Source of the DNA: Phaeodactylibacter sp.
GTDB lineage: Bacteria; Bacteroidota; Bacteroidia; Chitinophagales; Saprospiraceae
DNA length: 64,000 bases
NCBI RefSeq assembly: GCF_022763345.1
Contig: NZ_JALEGS010000068.1
Location: forward strand, 62,001 to 126,000
Reading direction: 5' to 3'
Part shown: positions 8,824 to 17,144 of the stretch, in pieces
Layout: each line of letters begins with the position of its first letter
How positions within the stretch are numbered: the first letter of the stretch is position 1
The notes under the pieces: model-generated
The model's input: the letters and a program-made list of their open reading frames with translations, nothing else
Told to the model about the DNA's origin: nothing
The model's database searches: none
Position numbers and translations under genes: made by a program

Positions 8824-10326
8824 ATGCTGAAACAGAGTCTAAGCCAGAAAATGCTACAGAAGCTGTCGCCGCAGCAGATTCAGCTTATGAAGCTGCTGCA
8901 AATACCGACGGCTACCCTGGAACAACGCATTAAGGAGGAGTTGGAAGCGAACCCGGCTTTGGAGGAAGGCGAGGAACGCGATGAGATCGTAGACCTGGCC
9001 GAGGAGCAGGGGAACGATGATTTTGATGACGAGCCTTACGAGCTGGACGATTACCTCAACGAATACATTGAGGACGATCCCACCACCTACAAAACACAAA
9101 CCCATAACTACAGCGCTGACGAAGAAGATAAAACGGTACCTATTGCAGTGGAGCATTCTTTCCATGAGTACCTGGAGGAGCAGGTCGGCCTTATGCAACT
9201 GGAAGATGAGCGCAAGGAAGCTATTGCGCTTCAGATCGTAGGGAGTATTGATGAAGATGGCTACCTGCGCCGGGAGCCGGATTCCATCATTGATGATTTG
9301 ATGTTTGCCCAAAATATTTTCGCTGACGAAGCCGAAATCCTTGAACTGCTCAAGCAGATTCAGCGGTTCGAGCCGCCGGGTATTGGCGCACGGGACTTAC
9401 AGGAATGCCTGCTCATACAGCTGGAAATCAAGGCTGAACAGGATGACGAGGAGGATTTCCTCGACTTTGAGGAGCGGGAAGACCTCGACCTGGCCATTAA
9501 GGTCATCCGCGATTACTTTGACGAATTTACCAAAAAGCATTATGATAAACTCCTTCGCCGACTGGACATTACGAACGATGACCTGAAGGCTGCCATTGAT
9601 GAGATCATCAAGCTCAACCCTAAGCCAGCCAGTGGCTTTTCCAGTGGCGGCAACAGCCGGGCTAATCAATATGTCGTGCCGGACTTCATCATCCAAAACC
9701 GCGATGGAGAGCTGGAACTGACCCTCAACTCCCGGAATGCGCCCGACCTGTGCGTGAGCGATCAGTATCAGGACATGCTGCGGTCCTATAAAAAGAAAAC
9801 GGCAGGCCGGCGGAACAATAAGCAGGAGCGGGAGGCCATTATGTTTATCAAGCAAAAGATTGACTCTGCCCGGTGGTTTATTGATGCGATTCGGCAGCGG
9901 CAGGATACAATGTACCGGACCATGTACGCCATATTGCAGTACCAGTATGACTTCTTCCTGACCGGTGACTCCACCAAGCTTAAGCCGATGATCCTCAAGG
10001 ATATCGCGGACATTACCGGGCTGGATATTTCCACTATCTCCCGGGTGGCGAATAGTAAATTTGTGCAGACAGAGTTTGGTACCAAGCGGCTAAAAGAGTT
10101 TTTCTCAGAATCCATGTCGAAGGATGACGGGGAGGAGGTTTCCACCCTGGAGGTTAAGCAAATTTTGGAAGACATCATTGGGCAGGAGAACAAGAAAAAG
10201 CCGCTTTCCGACCAAAAGCTGCAAAAGGCGCTGGCCGACAAGGGCTATCAAATCGCCCGCCGGACCGTTGCCAAATACCGGGAGCAGCTCAATATTCCGG
10301 TGGCTCGCCTTAGGAAAGAGTTGTAG
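8824..10326 (+). CDS. rpoN: RNA polymerase sigma-54 factor
   Basis: The 500-residue alternative sigma factor that directs RNA polymerase to -24/-12 promoters and needs NtrC-type ATPases to open DNA. Region I is the Gln/Leu-rich start (LSQKMLQKLSPQQIQLMKLL), followed by a strongly acidic region II (about 40-90). The C-terminal RpoN box ARRTVAKYR, which reads the -24 element, is intact at residues 478-486. The matching activator is at 41105-42475, and two -24-like elements lie on either side of that operon (37510 and 42568). The gene appears monocistronic: a convergent gene ends 16 bases downstream. Confidence 0.97.
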   Translation: MLKQSLSQKMLQKLSPQQIQLMKLLQIPTATLEQRIKEELEANPALEEGEERDEIVDLAEEQGNDDFDDEPYELDDYLNEYIEDDPTTYKTQTHNYSADEEDKTVPIAVEHSFHEYLEEQVGLMQLEDERKEAIALQIVGSIDEDGYLRREPDSIIDDLMFAQNIFADEAEILELLKQIQRFEPPGIGARDLQECLLIQLEIKAEQDDEEDFLDFEEREDLDLAIKVIRDYFDEFTKKHYDKLLRRLDITNDDLKAAIDEIIKLNPKPASGFSSGGNSRANQYVVPDFIIQNRDGELELTLNSRNAPDLCVSDQYQDMLRSYKKKTAGRRNNKQEREAIMFIKQKIDSARWFIDAIRQRQDTMYRTMYAILQYQYDFFLTGDSTKLKPMILKDIADITGLDISTISRVANSKFVQTEFGTKRLKEFFSESMSKDDGEEVSTLEVKQILEDIIGQENKKKPLSDQKLQKALADKGYQIARRTVAKYREQLNIPVARLRKEL

Positions 10327-10341
10327 AGCGCATCAGCCCCG

Positions 10342-11517
10342 CTAATCCAGCAGTTTCAAGATGTCCATCCCAAGTTGTGTCGCTTCGGCCCCGGCTTGGG
10401 CAGTCAGGACAACCACCCCGATCTGCTCATCTTTTACAAAGCCCGCAAAGGCGCTGTAGCCTGCAGTACCCCCGTTCATCCATACCGCCAGCCTGGGCTG
10501 CGGTTCTGGCAGGTAAGATACAAGCCATCCGTAGGCTGCCTGTGTGCTGTATTCCAAGGTGGGGAAGCTGACGTCGGCCCGCGCCTGTTGGGCTTCAAGT
10601 ATGGTGTTTTCCCATGCCTTATCCGGATTTAGATAAGTTTTGAGCATATTGGCTAAGTCGGCAGTTGTCGATTTGAGCCCCGCTGCGGGCGCCAGTGTCT
10701 TAAAATGCCAGCTGTCGGTGCGTCGCCCACGGTTGGTATGCCCTTCTGCCAGGCGGGTACGCTGTTCAGCACTAATGTCCACTTTGGTGTCCTGCAGTCC
10801 AAGAGGCCGTATGATGTGCTGGTGCAGCAAATCCTCATACCGCTGATTGATAGCGCTTTCCATGGTCATGCCAAGCAATGCGATCCCGGCATTAGAAAAG
10901 TGATAGCTATGCCCTGGTTCTGACTTAAAAGGTGCTTCCCCTAATTGCTGCAGCAACTCCGCATTGCTAAGCCTGGTATTGGGTCCGGTTAGAAAGGCAG
11001 CCTTGCCGATGGGGTGCCAGTCGTACAGGCCGAGGCCGGAATTCGGCAAACCCGAAACGTGGCTGGCTAAGTCGCAGCCGGTGATGCACACGGATGCCCG
11101 GGAGCGGTCATTGGAACAGCTCATGATACGGCGCACCGGATTGCCCGGGAGCACCACTTCCGCACAGCGTTGAGGCTGAAATCTGGGCGGAGATAAGCTA
11201 TCGGGCAGGTAGGCGTTGATTTCCCGTTCTGGATTGAACAAGTCTTCATCAGCAAGCCGCAGCATGAGGGTAGTGGTAAAAACACTGCTCAGTGCGCCAA
11301 TCTCGTACAGCGTGTGCTCATCGGGCGTGGAACGGTCAGCCTTTGAAAGTTGCCCGAAGTGGTGGTAAGCCACCTGGCCGTCCTTAATAATCGCAATAGA
11401 AACTGCCGAGGGGCGCTGCGCATCGGCAAATTCCTGCAGCCGCTCATTTAGCGGTTGGGCAGCAAGGCCGGGTAACAATAAAAGCGCAGCGGTTAGGGAC
11501 AGGAGCATCTTTTTCAT
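10342..11517 (-). CDS. Beta-lactamase-fold (class C/AmpH-like) protein, predicted inactive
   Basis: A secreted 391-residue protein; residues 1-20 are a signal peptide ending GLAA. The overall fold motifs of the serine beta-lactamase/DD-peptidase family are present (YEIGALSSVF, LASHVSGLP, NAGIALLG, NGGTAGYSAF), but the catalytic set is replaced. The SxxK motif reads A75-L-S-S78, the YSN motif reads F207-S-N, and the His of the HGG/KTG strand is N348. A Cys-containing insert (C118, C134, C144, C148) lies before the LASHVSGLP segment. It could be a peptidoglycan- or ligand-binding pseudoenzyme. Fold confidence is high; the inactive reading is inference from motif alignment by eye. Confidence 0.8.
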   Translation of the reverse strand: MKKMLLSLTAALLLLPGLAAQPLNERLQEFADAQRPSAVSIAIIKDGQVAYHHFGQLSKADRSTPDEHTLYEIGALSSVFTTTLMLRLADEDLFNPEREINAYLPDSLSPPRFQPQRCAEVVLPGNPVRRIMSCSNDRSRASVCITGCDLASHVSGLPNSGLGLYDWHPIGKAAFLTGPNTRLSNAELLQQLGEAPFKSEPGHSYHFSNAGIALLGMTMESAINQRYEDLLHQHIIRPLGLQDTKVDISAEQRTRLAEGHTNRGRRTDSWHFKTLAPAAGLKSTTADLANMLKTYLNPDKAWENTILEAQQARADVSFPTLEYSTQAAYGWLVSYLPEPQPRLAVWMNGGTAGYSAFAGFVKDEQIGVVVLTAQAGAEATQLGMDILKLLD

Positions 11518-11726
11518 GGCAGTAAGTTTTTGGTAGACCAGCAGAGATGCTTCATGTTTCAGCTAGGGCGGCACAGAATGAAGGGATTCGGGTTTTCGGC
11601 CGGGTATTGTGGTGAAATAGGTTAAGTTTGGCATAATTTGATTTAATTTGGTTATTTCAAAATTAAGGCCTTTGCAGGCTGCTTCGGGTTGAGAATCCGC
11701 AAGGCAAAACGCTGATTTTTATCAAT

Positions 11727-12794
11727 ATGCTCAGAAGGTTAAACTTTAATCGATTTAATATTTACCAGGTACCCTCCTCCTTTTTGAGCCTGAGGGTGGC
11801 GGTCATCCTGCTCGTAGCCGAGCTGCTGATTAGCCAGATTGGGTTTATGGTGCTGGAGTCCTACTCTTTTTCTGAAGCTTTCTACATGACAGTCATTACC
11901 ATCTCTACGGTGGGTTTTACGGAGGTGCAGCCGCTCAGCCCGGTCGGGCGGTTTTTTACCTCCGGGCTGATCATTACAAATATTGGTATTTTCGCCTATG
12001 TCCTGGCGGTGTTTTCCTACTATGTAATCCAGGGTGAAATTTTCAAAAACATGCACTTTAACCTCATTAGCGCATCTATTGATAAGCTGTCCGGCCATGT
12101 TATCCTGTGTGGATATGGCAAGTACGGGCGTGAGATCGCCTTGCATTTCCACAAGCACGATGTAGACTTTGTGGTCATTGAGAATGACCCCCACAAGATC
12201 GAGGAACTGCAAAAGAGCGAAGACCGCATTCTTTACCTCGAAGATGATGCCACCCACGATGAAGTGCTGGTAAAAGCCGGCATCTCCCGGGCGAGCGCGC
12301 TGATTTCTTCCCTGCCTGATGACTCCGACAACGTCTTCGCCGTACTCACCGCACGGCAACTCAACCCCCGACTGACCATCATCAGCCGGTCCAAGGACTT
12401 CCGGTCCCAGAAAAAGCTGCTGATGGCGGGCGCGAATCATGTAGTCATGCCAGAGCAGATAGGTGGTTTCTATATGGCCACTCTGTTCAGTAAGCCCGGT
12501 GCCGTGGAGTTCTTTTCCTACATCACCAATGAGTACCAATCCGATATCGGCTTTGAGGAAGTGACCTACGCCGACCTGCCTGCCGAATGTCAGGGCCGGT
12601 CGCTCCGGGAGCTGCATATCCGTCAGGAGACGGGCAGCAATATCATTGGCTACAAAGCGCCAGACGGGCACTACGAGGTCAACCCCTCTCCGGATACCAT
12701 CCTGGAAAAAGGGGCGAGCTTTATTGTGTTGGGCAACAGCCGGCAACTACAGCGCCTGCGGGATTATTTGGAGCATTATTCAGAGACGCACTAA
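11727..12794 (+). CDS. Two-TM potassium channel with cytoplasmic RCK (TrkA-N/TrkA-C) domains
   Basis: An inner-membrane channel subunit of 355 residues. Two transmembrane helices (about 22-42 and 78-102) flank a pore loop, TISTVGFTEV, at residues 58-67. The classical K+ filter TVGYG is here T61-V-G-F-T65. The RCK domain starts near residue 122 with a Rossmann motif (G129-Y-G-K-Y-G134) and the acidic VVIEND, for nucleotide or ligand sensing. A TrkA-C-like domain ends the protein (ELHIRQETGSNIIG). It probably regulates K+ flux. Cation selectivity is uncertain because of the changed filter. Confidence 0.85.
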   Translation: MLRRLNFNRFNIYQVPSSFLSLRVAVILLVAELLISQIGFMVLESYSFSEAFYMTVITISTVGFTEVQPLSPVGRFFTSGLIITNIGIFAYVLAVFSYYVIQGEIFKNMHFNLISASIDKLSGHVILCGYGKYGREIALHFHKHDVDFVVIENDPHKIEELQKSEDRILYLEDDATHDEVLVKAGISRASALISSLPDDSDNVFAVLTARQLNPRLTIISRSKDFRSQKKLLMAGANHVVMPEQIGGFYMATLFSKPGAVEFFSYITNEYQSDIGFEEVTYADLPAECQGRSLRELHIRQETGSNIIGYKAPDGHYEVNPSPDTILEKGASFIVLGNSRQLQRLRDYLEHYSETH

Positions 12795-12852
12795 TCATCA
12801 CCGCCTCCTTCAATCAGGCGGAGCTTGCGGAAAGGCAATAATTTCTTTAAAT

Positions 12853-12882
12853 TGGAATAATTTTTCCAGAAAAAATATTCCA
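12853..12882. promoter_or_regulatory. Palindromic operator directly before the toxin-antitoxin operon
   Basis: An inverted repeat, TGGAATAATTTTT (12853-12865) and AAAAAATATTCCA (12870-12882), with 12 of 13 bases complementary and a CCAG spacer. It ends one base before the ATG of the XRE-MNT antitoxin. That protein has an N-terminal XRE helix-turn-helix, so this is a good candidate for its autoregulatory site; binding there would also cover the ribosome-binding region. Confidence 0.6.
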
Positions 12883-12883
12883 G

Positions 12884-13501
12884 ATGGACTCGGTGGCATT
12901 TGGCGAATTCATTAGAAAAAAGCGAATAGAGCTTGGCTTGCCTATACGGGAAGTGGCCGGGCAAGTCGGCTTAGATCAATCACTCCTCAGCAAAATTGAA
13001 AGAAATAAGATGCAAGCTCCGGCGAGGATCATCCGGGCGTTGGGACTTTGCCTTGGCGTGGACTTCAAAACACTTCAAAAACGGTATTGGAGTGAACGGA
13101 TCTATCAGGAAATCAGGAATGAGGCGTACGGGGCTGAGGCCTTGGAGTTAGCACTTCGGAGGCTGGAAAAACCTGGCTCTGGTACAGACGCTGAAACCAA
13201 GAAGGCACAACTGCTCACCAAGATCAGAAACTATCTGGATAGCCAACCGATAGAAAAGGTGTGGTTGTTCGGTTCGTTTGCGAGAGATGAAGCCGGCTTA
13301 GACAGTGATATAGACTTACTTGTCCGGTTTGAGGACGGCCATCGTATTGACTTATTCGATTACATCGGGATCAAGCAAAACCTCGAAGATTTGACAGGCC
13401 GGACAATTGACTTGGTAGAGGAGGGGCAGGAGGACCCCAGAATTCAACCTGTGATCGCCAAAGAAAAAAAGCTAATTTATGTACGTCAGTCCGTCCAGTA
13501 A
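12884..13501 (+). CDS. XRE-family HTH fused to MNT-type nucleotidyltransferase (MntA-like antitoxin)
   Basis: A 205-residue fusion. Residues 5-62 are an XRE/Cro-type helix-turn-helix (LPIREVAGQVGLDQSLLSKI). Residues 110-205 are a minimal nucleotidyltransferase with GSFAR at 130-134, the DSDID metal motif at 140-144 and a third Asp at 176 (TIDLV). In the characterised MntA/HepT pair the nucleotidyltransferase neutralises the HEPN toxin by adding AMP to its tyrosine. Here the added DNA-binding domain suggests combined chemical neutralisation and operon autoregulation. The gene overlaps the toxin gene by 23 bases, so translation is probably coupled. Confidence 0.88.
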   Translation: MDSVAFGEFIRKKRIELGLPIREVAGQVGLDQSLLSKIERNKMQAPARIIRALGLCLGVDFKTLQKRYWSERIYQEIRNEAYGAEALELALRRLEKPGSGTDAETKKAQLLTKIRNYLDSQPIEKVWLFGSFARDEAGLDSDIDLLVRFEDGHRIDLFDYIGIKQNLEDLTGRTIDLVEEGQEDPRIQPVIAKEKKLIYVRQSVQ

Positions 13502-13823
13502 CGACCGGTTGCTACACATTTTAGAGGGAATTGACCGGATTTTCCGATTTCGGGAAACCCTGACCTACGAGGCGTTTTCGGAAAATGAAATGGCACAGTT
13601 CGCCATCATAAAAAACTTCGAAATCATTGGGGAGGCGGCCTATCGTCTTCCCGAAGAGGTAAGGGCATTAAACGAAAACATAGAATGGAGGAAAGTCATC
13701 GCTTTCAGGCACATCTTAGTGCACGACTACTATAAGGTGAATACCAGGATTGTATGGAATGCGATTGAAAACAAGCTGCCTGAAATGAAGCTGGAGATAG
13801 CGCAAATGCTGGAAGAAGAATGA
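13479..13823 (+). CDS. HEPN-domain toxin (HepT-like, DUF86)
   Basis: A 114-residue all-helical HEPN protein with the RX4HXY ribonuclease/AMPylation motif, R77-H-I-L-V-H82-D-Y84. In the studied HepT proteins the Arg/His pair is needed for RNA cleavage and the Tyr is the AMPylation target of the partner. The conserved KNFEIIGEAA segment (residues 45-54) is typical of the family. The start overlaps the end of the antitoxin gene. A strong hairpin lies directly after the stop codon. Motifs are intact, so the module is probably functional. Confidence 0.88.
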   Translation: MYVSPSSNDRLLHILEGIDRIFRFRETLTYEAFSENEMAQFAIIKNFEIIGEAAYRLPEEVRALNENIEWRKVIAFRHILVHDYYKVNTRIVWNAIENKLPEMKLEIAQMLEEE

Positions 13824-13859
13824 TGCCCGGGTAATTATTTGAATTGTAATACCCGGGCA
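13824..13859. terminator. Strong stem-loop after the toxin gene
   Basis: The perfect 10-bp arms TGCCCGGGTA (13824-13833) and TACCCGGGCA (13850-13859) enclose a 16-base loop directly after the HepT stop codon and before the stop of the convergent lipoprotein gene. There is no T tract on either strand. It may act as a stability element or a bidirectional transcription barrier rather than a classical terminator. Confidence 0.5.
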
Positions 13860-13891
13860 ACACGCTCAGCACTGACGTTAGGAAACCACCT

Positions 13892-15448
13892 CTACTCATT
13901 CCGCCGCCCAAAGATGGCACCAATCTTCACATCTACGCCCTGATCAGCCAGCAGCTTCACATTTTTGGCACCCTCGCCGGTAGTGGTGAAGGTCGCCACA
14001 ATATGCATGGAAGCCGCCGGACGGATACGGTCGAACCGGTCTTCCGGATAGTCGATGAAGGTGACTTTTTCGGCAATATTGGTGGAAATGCCGTTGTCAT
14101 CGGCAGCGGCCCCCTCCATGATGAGCTGCTCGCCGGTGAAAAGCGAATCCAGCACCACGCCCTGCTCATCCAGAAAGTAACCCTGAATGGAGACATTGAG
14201 CGGGAGCTCGTTTTGCGTTACCATCTTGAACTCGGCTTTGTACACTTCCTGCCCCAATTCTCCCAAAGAAAGGTCAATGGTGTCCTGCGATAGGAAGTCC
14301 ACGGCACTACCATACAGCGGCAGGTCCACCTCCACGTCTACCTGATAGTAGCTGCTATCGGTCAGAAACCCGCGGATGTTCCGGTTGCTGTCGGGGTGGG
14401 TAATGGCGTCCACATCGTAGTCGATCGCCAGAGGGCCTGCGCCCAGGATTTCGTCAATATTGGAATTGTCTTTGTTGAAAACGTAACGCTCCACGTAAGT
14501 CTCGCCCACTTCGTCAAGCCCGGGGTAGACGAAGTCGATGCCGTTGTCAATGAGTTCGCCCTCCAGTGGCAGGGTCTCGCCCCGCACGGTGAAAACGTTG
14601 AACAAATTGACCCTGGAACGAGTGGGGATGCCAAATGAGTTTTCCACCCTGAAAGTAACGGTAGGGTCGGCAAAGTAGATATCGCCCTTCACCCAGTCAT
14701 CAAAAAAGTCGATGATTATGGTATCTCGGCCACCGGCTTGCACTTCGGTTCCAAAGTAGCCCTCCATGTAAGAAAAGGCTAGATCGGAAAGGTTGATCCC
14801 CCCAAAGGCGATGGTGTCTTCCTGCCCGCCTTCCCGGATGAGCTCGTACTCCACGTAGATGGAGTCGGTGCCCTGAGCAGTGATGATTTCGGTGCCGGCC
14901 AGGTTGAAGGGGTTGAAAACGTTGGTATAGGGCGAAAGCGTGCCTTCTCCATCGTAGCCTGCTGCTGAGCCGGTGAGTTGCAAAGGCTCCCCGTCCTTGT
15001 ACAAGTCCGGAAAGGTTAGGGTGACCGTGACGGGTTCCGGATGAGCATTTTGAAATGCCCAGACTAGTTGACCTTGTTTTATTTTCAGGCGGTCGAACTC
15101 TGCGCCTTCTGCAGTTTTAAGTGGCAGCCCAATTCGTTGAGCAAAAAGTGGGATTGGTTGCCCCTCCAGTGATTCATTGATGCGGGCAAAAAGGGTATCG
15201 CTGTTCTGGGCAATGATATCCCCACGGTATTCAAAATGGATGACACCCTCCTCGTCGATGTAAAGGGCCGCGAGATCGCCGGTGCTTTCCAGCGCATCCC
15301 GGATAGAAAGCCGGGAGTTGACAATGGGGAATGCATATTCGGCATCGTAGCGGGCGCCATCAATGCTGGAGAGGTCTTCGAAGTCTTGGCAGCCTGTGAA
15401 GAAAAAAGCCACAGCAAGCAGGGTGAAAAAGGTCGATTTTTGGGTCAT
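13892..15448 (-). CDS. Large hypothetical lipoprotein
   Basis: A 518-residue exported lipoprotein of unrecognised family. The N-terminus is a type II signal peptide with lipobox FFTGC, lipidated at C20, then the sequence DFEDLSSIDGARYDAEYAFP. The mature part is rich in Asp/Thr/Gly and predicted beta strands, with no catalytic motif I can name. Such proteins are common in Bacteroidota, where they follow a stand-alone promoter and sit at the outer membrane. The gene is single, converging on the toxin-antitoxin operon. Confidence 0.8.
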   Translation of the reverse strand: MTQKSTFFTLLAVAFFFTGCQDFEDLSSIDGARYDAEYAFPIVNSRLSIRDALESTGDLAALYIDEEGVIHFEYRGDIIAQNSDTLFARINESLEGQPIPLFAQRIGLPLKTAEGAEFDRLKIKQGQLVWAFQNAHPEPVTVTLTFPDLYKDGEPLQLTGSAAGYDGEGTLSPYTNVFNPFNLAGTEIITAQGTDSIYVEYELIREGGQEDTIAFGGINLSDLAFSYMEGYFGTEVQAGGRDTIIIDFFDDWVKGDIYFADPTVTFRVENSFGIPTRSRVNLFNVFTVRGETLPLEGELIDNGIDFVYPGLDEVGETYVERYVFNKDNSNIDEILGAGPLAIDYDVDAITHPDSNRNIRGFLTDSSYYQVDVEVDLPLYGSAVDFLSQDTIDLSLGELGQEVYKAEFKMVTQNELPLNVSIQGYFLDEQGVVLDSLFTGEQLIMEGAAADDNGISTNIAEKVTFIDYPEDRFDRIRPAASMHIVATFTTTGEGAKNVKLLADQGVDVKIGAIFGRRNE

Positions 15449-15719
15449 ACAAGCAATATGTTGGTACGAAACAAAGCAGAATTTTGCTTTGCCTGTCTAT
15501 GAACAGGAAATGATGCTGATTTATTTTGTGGGTGTCTTTTCAGCAAGCGGGGATAGTGGTTGATCAAAGTTAATCAAAGGTGCAGATGTTGCGGGCGTTC
15601 AGGTACAAATGAGAATGTCTCCCGGCAATCAATTTGCTAAATAGGGGCGCGGGTGGGTCATCATTTGCAAATGCGGGGCTAATTTACGTATCTTCCGAGC
15701 AGTAACAAAATCGCATGGC

Positions 15720-16916
15720 ATGCAGGAAAAGGAAGCCCCGGCGGCACTGTCTTCCATCGTTGGCCAGGCCCGGCAGTTTGTGCTTCGGCTGTACAGCCAA
15801 AAGCAGGATGCCCGGCTATTGCTCCATAACTATAGCCTGGGGGCTGCCCTGTCTGAGGCAGTGGTGGAAATCGGTCAGGCAGAAAGCGCTTCGCCAGCTG
15901 CCATTGAATCTGCAGTGCTGGCCGCCTGGTTTTTGCCCACTGGCTGGCTGTTTGATGCGAATGCCCCGGCGAATTACAGCCCCAAGGTTGCTCAGCAGTT
16001 TTTTCAAAAAGCAGGCACAGCCTCTGAGGCACAACAATCCGTAGTGATGGCCATTCAGCAGGTGCTGGCAGGGACTATGCCAACCACTACCACAGGCAGG
16101 CTGTTGAGTGATGCCTACGCCTACGTAGTTTACCTGAGCGAAGGCGAGGACCGTCTGATCGCGCTGCGCATAGAGCAGGAAATGCTCTCCGGGCAGAACC
16201 ACACGAAAACAACCTGGTCGAGAGAAGTGTTGGAGCATCTCCTCCGCGTCAAGTGGCATACTCACCACGGACAGGCCCATCTACAGCCCCTTTTGGCGAA
16301 AGCCATACACGAACAGCGCGCAGAGGTGGAAAAGCGCATTGAAAAAGAAGAAGTGCAGCAGGGGCGTTTCACCAATCTCGAAAAGAAAGACCCGGTACGT
16401 GGCGCTCAGACTTTTTTCCGCACCAACTACCGCAACCATATCAACCTCAGCGCCATCGCCGACAACAAAGCCAACATCATGATCAGTGTGAATGCCATTC
16501 TGGTATCGGTGCTGATCACCTTTTTGTCTTACCGGAATATTGGGGAAAACTCTCCTCAAATCCTACTGCCTGTAGTGGTTTTTCTGGTCACTGGCATGTC
16601 CTCCCTGATTTTCGCGGTGCTTTCTGCCCGCCCCAAAGTAACCCGTCTCAACCCTCAGCAGGCCGACCCGCAGACCGCTAAGCAAAATTTGGTCTTCTTT
16701 GGCAACTTCGTACAGCTCGACCTCGAGGATTACGAGGCGGCTATGGATGAGCTATTCCAGGATGGGGAATTACTCTATGGGAACATGGTGCGTGACCTTT
16801 ACTTCCTGGGCAAAGTTCTGGACAAAAAGTACCGCTATCTCTCGATCTCCTATACTGTGTTTATGGTTGGCTTTATCGCTACGGTGGTTAGCTTTTTGGT
16901 GATGTTGCTGGTTTAA
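15720..16916 (+). CDS. Pycsar-effector-like membrane protein (PycTM/DUF5706) with degenerate HD domain
   Basis: A 398-residue protein. The C-terminal half (from about 229) has the PycTM/DUF5706 signature FFRTNYRNHINLSAIADNKA followed by two transmembrane helices (about 251-272, 281-303) and a third at the end (377-398). In Pycsar antiphage systems this domain responds to cCMP or cUMP and damages the membrane. The N-terminal half resembles the HD phosphohydrolase region that Bacteroidota homologues carry, but the catalytic HD pair in the WFHDxGY-like motif is L72-P73 (AWFLPTGW). No Pycsar cyclase is adjacent, so a role other than defence is possible. The ATG at 15720 is the first good start. 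Confidence 0.8.
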   Translation: MQEKEAPAALSSIVGQARQFVLRLYSQKQDARLLLHNYSLGAALSEAVVEIGQAESASPAAIESAVLAAWFLPTGWLFDANAPANYSPKVAQQFFQKAGTASEAQQSVVMAIQQVLAGTMPTTTTGRLLSDAYAYVVYLSEGEDRLIALRIEQEMLSGQNHTKTTWSREVLEHLLRVKWHTHHGQAHLQPLLAKAIHEQRAEVEKRIEKEEVQQGRFTNLEKKDPVRGAQTFFRTNYRNHINLSAIADNKANIMISVNAILVSVLITFLSYRNIGENSPQILLPVVVFLVTGMSSLIFAVLSARPKVTRLNPQQADPQTAKQNLVFFGNFVQLDLEDYEAAMDELFQDGELLYGNMVRDLYFLGKVLDKKYRYLSISYTVFMVGFIATVVSFLVMLLV

Positions 16917-17058
16917 ACCTATTAGCCATTCTCAAAGCCATGCGGCCTCAATTTTCGGGTATACCCGCAGTAAATAGTCGGATGGAGATCGTAAATGTAC
17001 GTGGGGTGGACTATAAGCTGATTTGTTAGCTATTAGCCAAGTCAGGGGTCAGATGCTT

Positions 17059-17080
17059 TAAAGTTTAAACTTTATCTTTG
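17059..17080 (+). promoter_or_regulatory. Palindrome overlapping a Bacteroidota -7 element, upstream of the receptor gene
   Basis: A perfect 16-bp palindrome TAAAGTTTAAACTTTA (17059-17074) overlaps TATCTTTG (17073-17080), which matches the Bacteroidota -7 element TAnnTTTG. The receptor ATG is 65 bases downstream. No good -33 TTG was seen at the usual distance, so the promoter may need an activator or be held by a repressor bound at the palindrome. Confidence 0.5.
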
Positions 17081-17144
17081 TGGTCTTGGACCGGTACAAA
17101 CAGGCAACAGCTCCGATCATTTAGCTCACAAACAGGTCAGTCAG

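Noticed and set aside
11739..12746. A 335-codon minus-strand open frame
   Set aside because: It mirrors the K+ channel gene, whose pore and RCK motifs are unmistakable; the antisense translation has no family features.
12801..12821. CCGCCT/AGGCGG hairpin after the K+ channel gene as a terminator
   Set aside because: The stem is only 6 bp and no T tract follows on either strand.
15720..16916. An intact Pycsar antiphage operon
   Set aside because: No uridylate/cytidylate cyclase gene lies on either side; the neighbours are a lipoprotein and an outer-membrane receptor. The gene stands alone.
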